Source: Candidatus Cloacimonadota bacterium
Lineage (GTDB): Bacteria; Cloacimonadota; Cloacimonadia; Cloacimonadales; Cloacimonadaceae
Assembly (NCBI GenBank): GCA_023392795.1
Contig: JAEWNJ010000114.1
Span: forward strand, 1-17,909
Direction: 5' to 3'
Length of the DNA: 17,909 nucleotides
Of this stretch, positions 16,244 through 17,909 are shown piece after piece. The translations under genes and the position numbers were made by a program. How positions within the stretch are numbered: the first letter of the stretch is position 1; every line of letters starts with the position of its first letter. The notes below the pieces were generated by a model. It did not search any database, was not told the origin of the DNA, and worked only from the letters and a program-made list of their open reading frames with translations.

Positions 16244-16471
16244 GTGATCGACAGAGAAAAACTCGAAGCCGTACTTGATAAAGTACGCCCCGCCATCCAA
16301 GCTGATGGTGGTGATGTGGAATTGATCAATATCCGCGAAGATAATGTAGTGGAAGTACGCCTGAAGGGCGCCTGTAACGGCTGTCCTATGGCTACCCTCA
16401 CTCTCAAAGCGGGCATTGAACGCATCGTGAAAGAAGAAATCCCTGAGGTTGTAGAAGTAATCTCAGTATAG
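16244..16471 (+). CDS. Stand-alone NifU C-terminal-domain (Nfu-type) iron-sulfur protein
   Basis: The 75-aa protein consists only of the NifU C-terminal domain. Visible landmarks are VRPAIQADGGDVELI (residues 14-28) and the cluster-binding CNGC (Cys44 and Cys47) in KGACNGCPMATLTLKAGIE. By family knowledge such proteins bind a [4Fe-4S] cluster between subunits and hand it to apo-proteins in the cytoplasm. The start is GTG 16244, supported by AAGGA at 16232-16236; there is no in-frame ATG before the conserved region. It follows the DUF3332 gene by 21 nt and is closed by a strong terminator, so it is the last gene of the transcription unit. The link between Fe-S assembly and an efflux operon is not explained by known pathways and may only be positional. 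Confidence 0.93.
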   Translation: MIDREKLEAVLDKVRPAIQADGGDVELINIREDNVVEVRLKGACNGCPMATLTLKAGIERIVKEEIPEVVEVISV

Positions 16472-16489
16472 ACCCTATAAGTAACTCAT

Positions 16490-16527
16490 AAATCCTCCCT
16501 CATCAGTGAGGGGGGATTTCTTTTTTT
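16490..16527 (+). terminator. Strong intrinsic terminator after the Nfu gene
   Basis: A 13-bp stem (16490-16502 with 16507-16519, one T-G wobble) closes on a TCAG tetraloop and is followed by C and seven T (16521-16527). The left arm begins with an A run, so it may also act on transcripts coming from the - strand gene. It marks the end of the run that begins with TetR. Confidence 0.92.
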
Positions 16528-16662
16528 CCCCAGTACCGATCGTGGGGTTGATGTGGTTCGGATTGGCTGGTCACCTACTGGTACCGGAACTTTGTATATT
16601 CACACTTCCAGCCTAAATGCTTACCGGCTCTAGCCCCCTGCTCTCCTGGAATCTACCCGAAT

Positions 16663-16684
16663 CCCACTTGAACCCCACTTGAAC
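16663..16684. repeat. Exact tandem duplication of an 11-bp unit
   Basis: CCCACTTGAAC occurs twice back to back (16663-16673 and 16674-16684). CCCGAA (16656-16661) plus CCC pairs with GGGTTCGGG (16686-16694) around it, with a one-base bulge. The surrounding 16528-16795, between the converging Nfu and acetyltransferase genes, contains no gene that I can support. Confidence 0.6.
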
Positions 16685-16795
16685 TGGGTTCGGGAGGCAT
16701 TGGGGGGAGTTTCAGGTGGAGTCCAAGCTACAAGAGGGCATGAGCTGCGATTCCTAGGCTGGCATCCGATCTATTCCCGCACCAAGGTCTCACGC

Positions 16796-17650
16796 TCAAC
16801 CCAGCTCAAAGCTGGTAATCCCATAGATGTTATCCAGAGGCAGCTTCGGCGCTGGGCCCAGGTACATCCTGGCCGTTTCGAAGACCGTTTGCATATCGTA
16901 TTGCTCAGCCAGTCTGAGCGCTGCAGCATTTGGTTGGGGTACATCCAGGTAATAGCTTTCCTTTTCCGGAATGCTACTGATCAGGTATTGCAGCATCCTT
17001 TCAGCGTAGCAGAAGTCATCAGCGAAAAGCGGGCCTATCTTGTATCCTTCAAAGCATTTACGGATACAGCCAAAGGCCAGAATCATGCCGTCCTGCATCA
17101 GAATGCGGCATTGAGCGTTGGATTGTAAGAGCCAGGCTTGCAAAAAGCTATCCCGGGTACAACCAAAATGCTTGCTGTCATAATCGCATAGCCTTTGGTA
17201 ATGGATATCTCTGGGGCTGATAAAATCATCCTCCTGGGGCTGGCAGTTTCGGGCGATTCCCTTGAATCTAATGTTTCGATGGGCCAGTTTGAATCCTGAC
17301 CGGGCATAAAAATCTTGCTGCATCACCACTCCGTCCAACCCGATGGGTATGCCTATCAGCCTGTTGATCGCATAGTCCCAGACCAAGCGCCCATAGCCCA
17401 GGCCCCGGTACTCCGGATCCACAATGTAAAAGCCGATAAAGCCGAATACGTTGCCATAATTCACCGCAGAGATTGTGGCGATGGCTTTGTTGCCTTCGAA
17501 TAGAGCTAGAAAGCCTTGATTGTCAGCAGCGTAGAAACTCAGGCAATCGTCCAGACCGGGATTCCAGCCTTCGGCCCTTGCCCAGGACACGGGGATGTGC
17601 ATCATCTGCGGGCTAAGTACCAATATGGAGGGATTACTGGCTCTGTTCAT
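16796..17650 (-). CDS. GNAT-family N-acetyltransferase with C-terminal second GNAT-like domain
   Basis: The 284-aa protein probably transfers acetyl from acetyl-CoA to an unknown acceptor. The N-terminal GNAT domain (residues ~10-135) shows FIGFYIVDPEYRGLGYGRLV, where RGLGYG is the acetyl-CoA pyrophosphate-binding motif, and ends in YARSGFKLAHRN. The C-terminal half (~145-284) resembles the Acetyltransf_18 domain, with the typical ending PKLPLDNIYGITSFELG. The start ATG (17648-17650, read on the - strand) has AGGAGA 4 nt upstream. The gene is convergent with the Nfu gene and divergent from the tRNAs, so it forms its own unit. No intrinsic terminator was found on its 3' side. The substrate cannot be inferred. 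Confidence 0.9.
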   Translation of the reverse strand: MNRASNPSILVLSPQMMHIPVSWARAEGWNPGLDDCLSFYAADNQGFLALFEGNKAIATISAVNYGNVFGFIGFYIVDPEYRGLGYGRLVWDYAINRLIGIPIGLDGVVMQQDFYARSGFKLAHRNIRFKGIARNCQPQEDDFISPRDIHYQRLCDYDSKHFGCTRDSFLQAWLLQSNAQCRILMQDGMILAFGCIRKCFEGYKIGPLFADDFCYAERMLQYLISSIPEKESYYLDVPQPNAAALRLAEQYDMQTVFETARMYLGPAPKLPLDNIYGITSFELG

Positions 17651-17693
17651 AAGTTCTCCTAGTATCGTACAGCACGAATCTCGCTTTTATTGC

Positions 17694-17722
17694 ATATGAA
17701 TACGAGCTTTTAATCTTGTCAA
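17694..17722 (-). promoter_or_regulatory. Candidate promoter of the acetyltransferase gene
   Basis: Read on the - strand, a perfect TTGACA (17722-17717) is followed after 17 nt by TCATAT (17699-17694, 3 of 6). It would start transcription about 35 nt before the ATG at 17650. Its -35 lies 26 bp from the oppositely directed tRNA -35, so the two promoters are back to back. Confidence 0.4.
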
Positions 17723-17748
17723 TCAGAAACAAGCTGGCAAAAAAAGGA

Positions 17749-17777
17749 TTGACAGAAAATGGGGGACAGTTTTCCAT
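17749..17777 (+). promoter_or_regulatory. Candidate promoter of the tRNA genes
   Basis: TTGACA at 17749-17754 is followed after 17 nt by TTCCAT (17772-17777, 3 of 6). Transcription would start near 17784, giving a 5' leader of about 7 nt before tRNA-Pro, which suits a tRNA precursor. Confidence 0.4.
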
Positions 17778-17790
17778 GTTCAAACTGCTG

Positions 17791-17868
<78 letters not shown>

Positions 17869-17887
17869 GTGTTTCGACGAACGCAGT

Positions 17888-17909
17888 GGGCGTTTAGCTC
17901 AGTTGGGAG
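17888..17909 (+). tRNA. Start of a second tRNA (cut by the window end)
   Basis: The sequence GGGCGTT TA GCTC AGTTGGGAG has the layout of a tRNA 5' end: 7-nt acceptor strand, T8-A9, D-stem GCTC and D-loop AGTTGGGAG. It begins 19 nt after tRNA-Pro, so both probably belong to one precursor. The anticodon lies outside the window, so its identity cannot be given. Confidence 0.85.

Overview
The window looks like chromosome from an uncultured bacterium of the FCB group, most likely Candidatus Cloacimonadota. That assignment is an inference. It rests on two secreted proteins that end in type IX secretion-style (FlgD-like) C-terminal domains with YPNPF / FPNPFNPST motifs, on a DUF3332-type lipoprotein, and on a Gram-negative tripartite efflux system. 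Genes are dense and nearly all on the + strand. The base composition is balanced and I see no insertion sequence, phage or plasmid gene.

Layout. 1-633 is the 3' end of a large surface or secreted beta-helix-type protein with a sorting domain. 829-2931 is recG, a housekeeping repair helicase. 3011-6295 is a secreted subtilisin-like protease carrying FG-GAP-like repeats and a sorting domain, followed by a hairpin terminator. 6511-8505 is an exported von Willebrand A (YfbK-type) protein, closely followed by a small VanZ-like membrane protein (8518-8904). 8905-9603 holds no credible gene but contains nested inverted repeats, two copies of a 22-bp repeat and, at its end, a promoter with a palindrome.

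9604-15695 is a compact efflux operon: TetR regulator, TolC-type outer membrane factor, lipoprotein adaptor and RND pump, with 0-3 nt between genes. A DUF3332 lipoprotein (15713-16222) and a small NifU-domain Fe-S protein (16244-16471) follow without a visible terminator, and a strong intrinsic terminator closes the run at 16490-16527. A double-domain GNAT acetyltransferase lies on the - strand (16796-17650). Divergent from it are tRNA-Pro(UGG) and the first 22 nt of a second tRNA.

Functionally the window joins cell-surface or secreted proteins (T9SS-type cargo, protease, vWA protein) with an envelope efflux operon that is probably self-regulated by its TetR protein. The most unusual observation is that the RND pump lacks the paired aspartates and the lysine that form the proton relay in AcrB (Thr405-Asn406 in TM4 and Asn925 in TM10 instead). 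Others are a perfect 9-bp inverted repeat inside the leader of the vWA gene, a 10-bp-arm palindrome in front of the TetR promoter, and a structured repeat-bearing intergenic region. I do not see a complete, obviously new multi-gene system.
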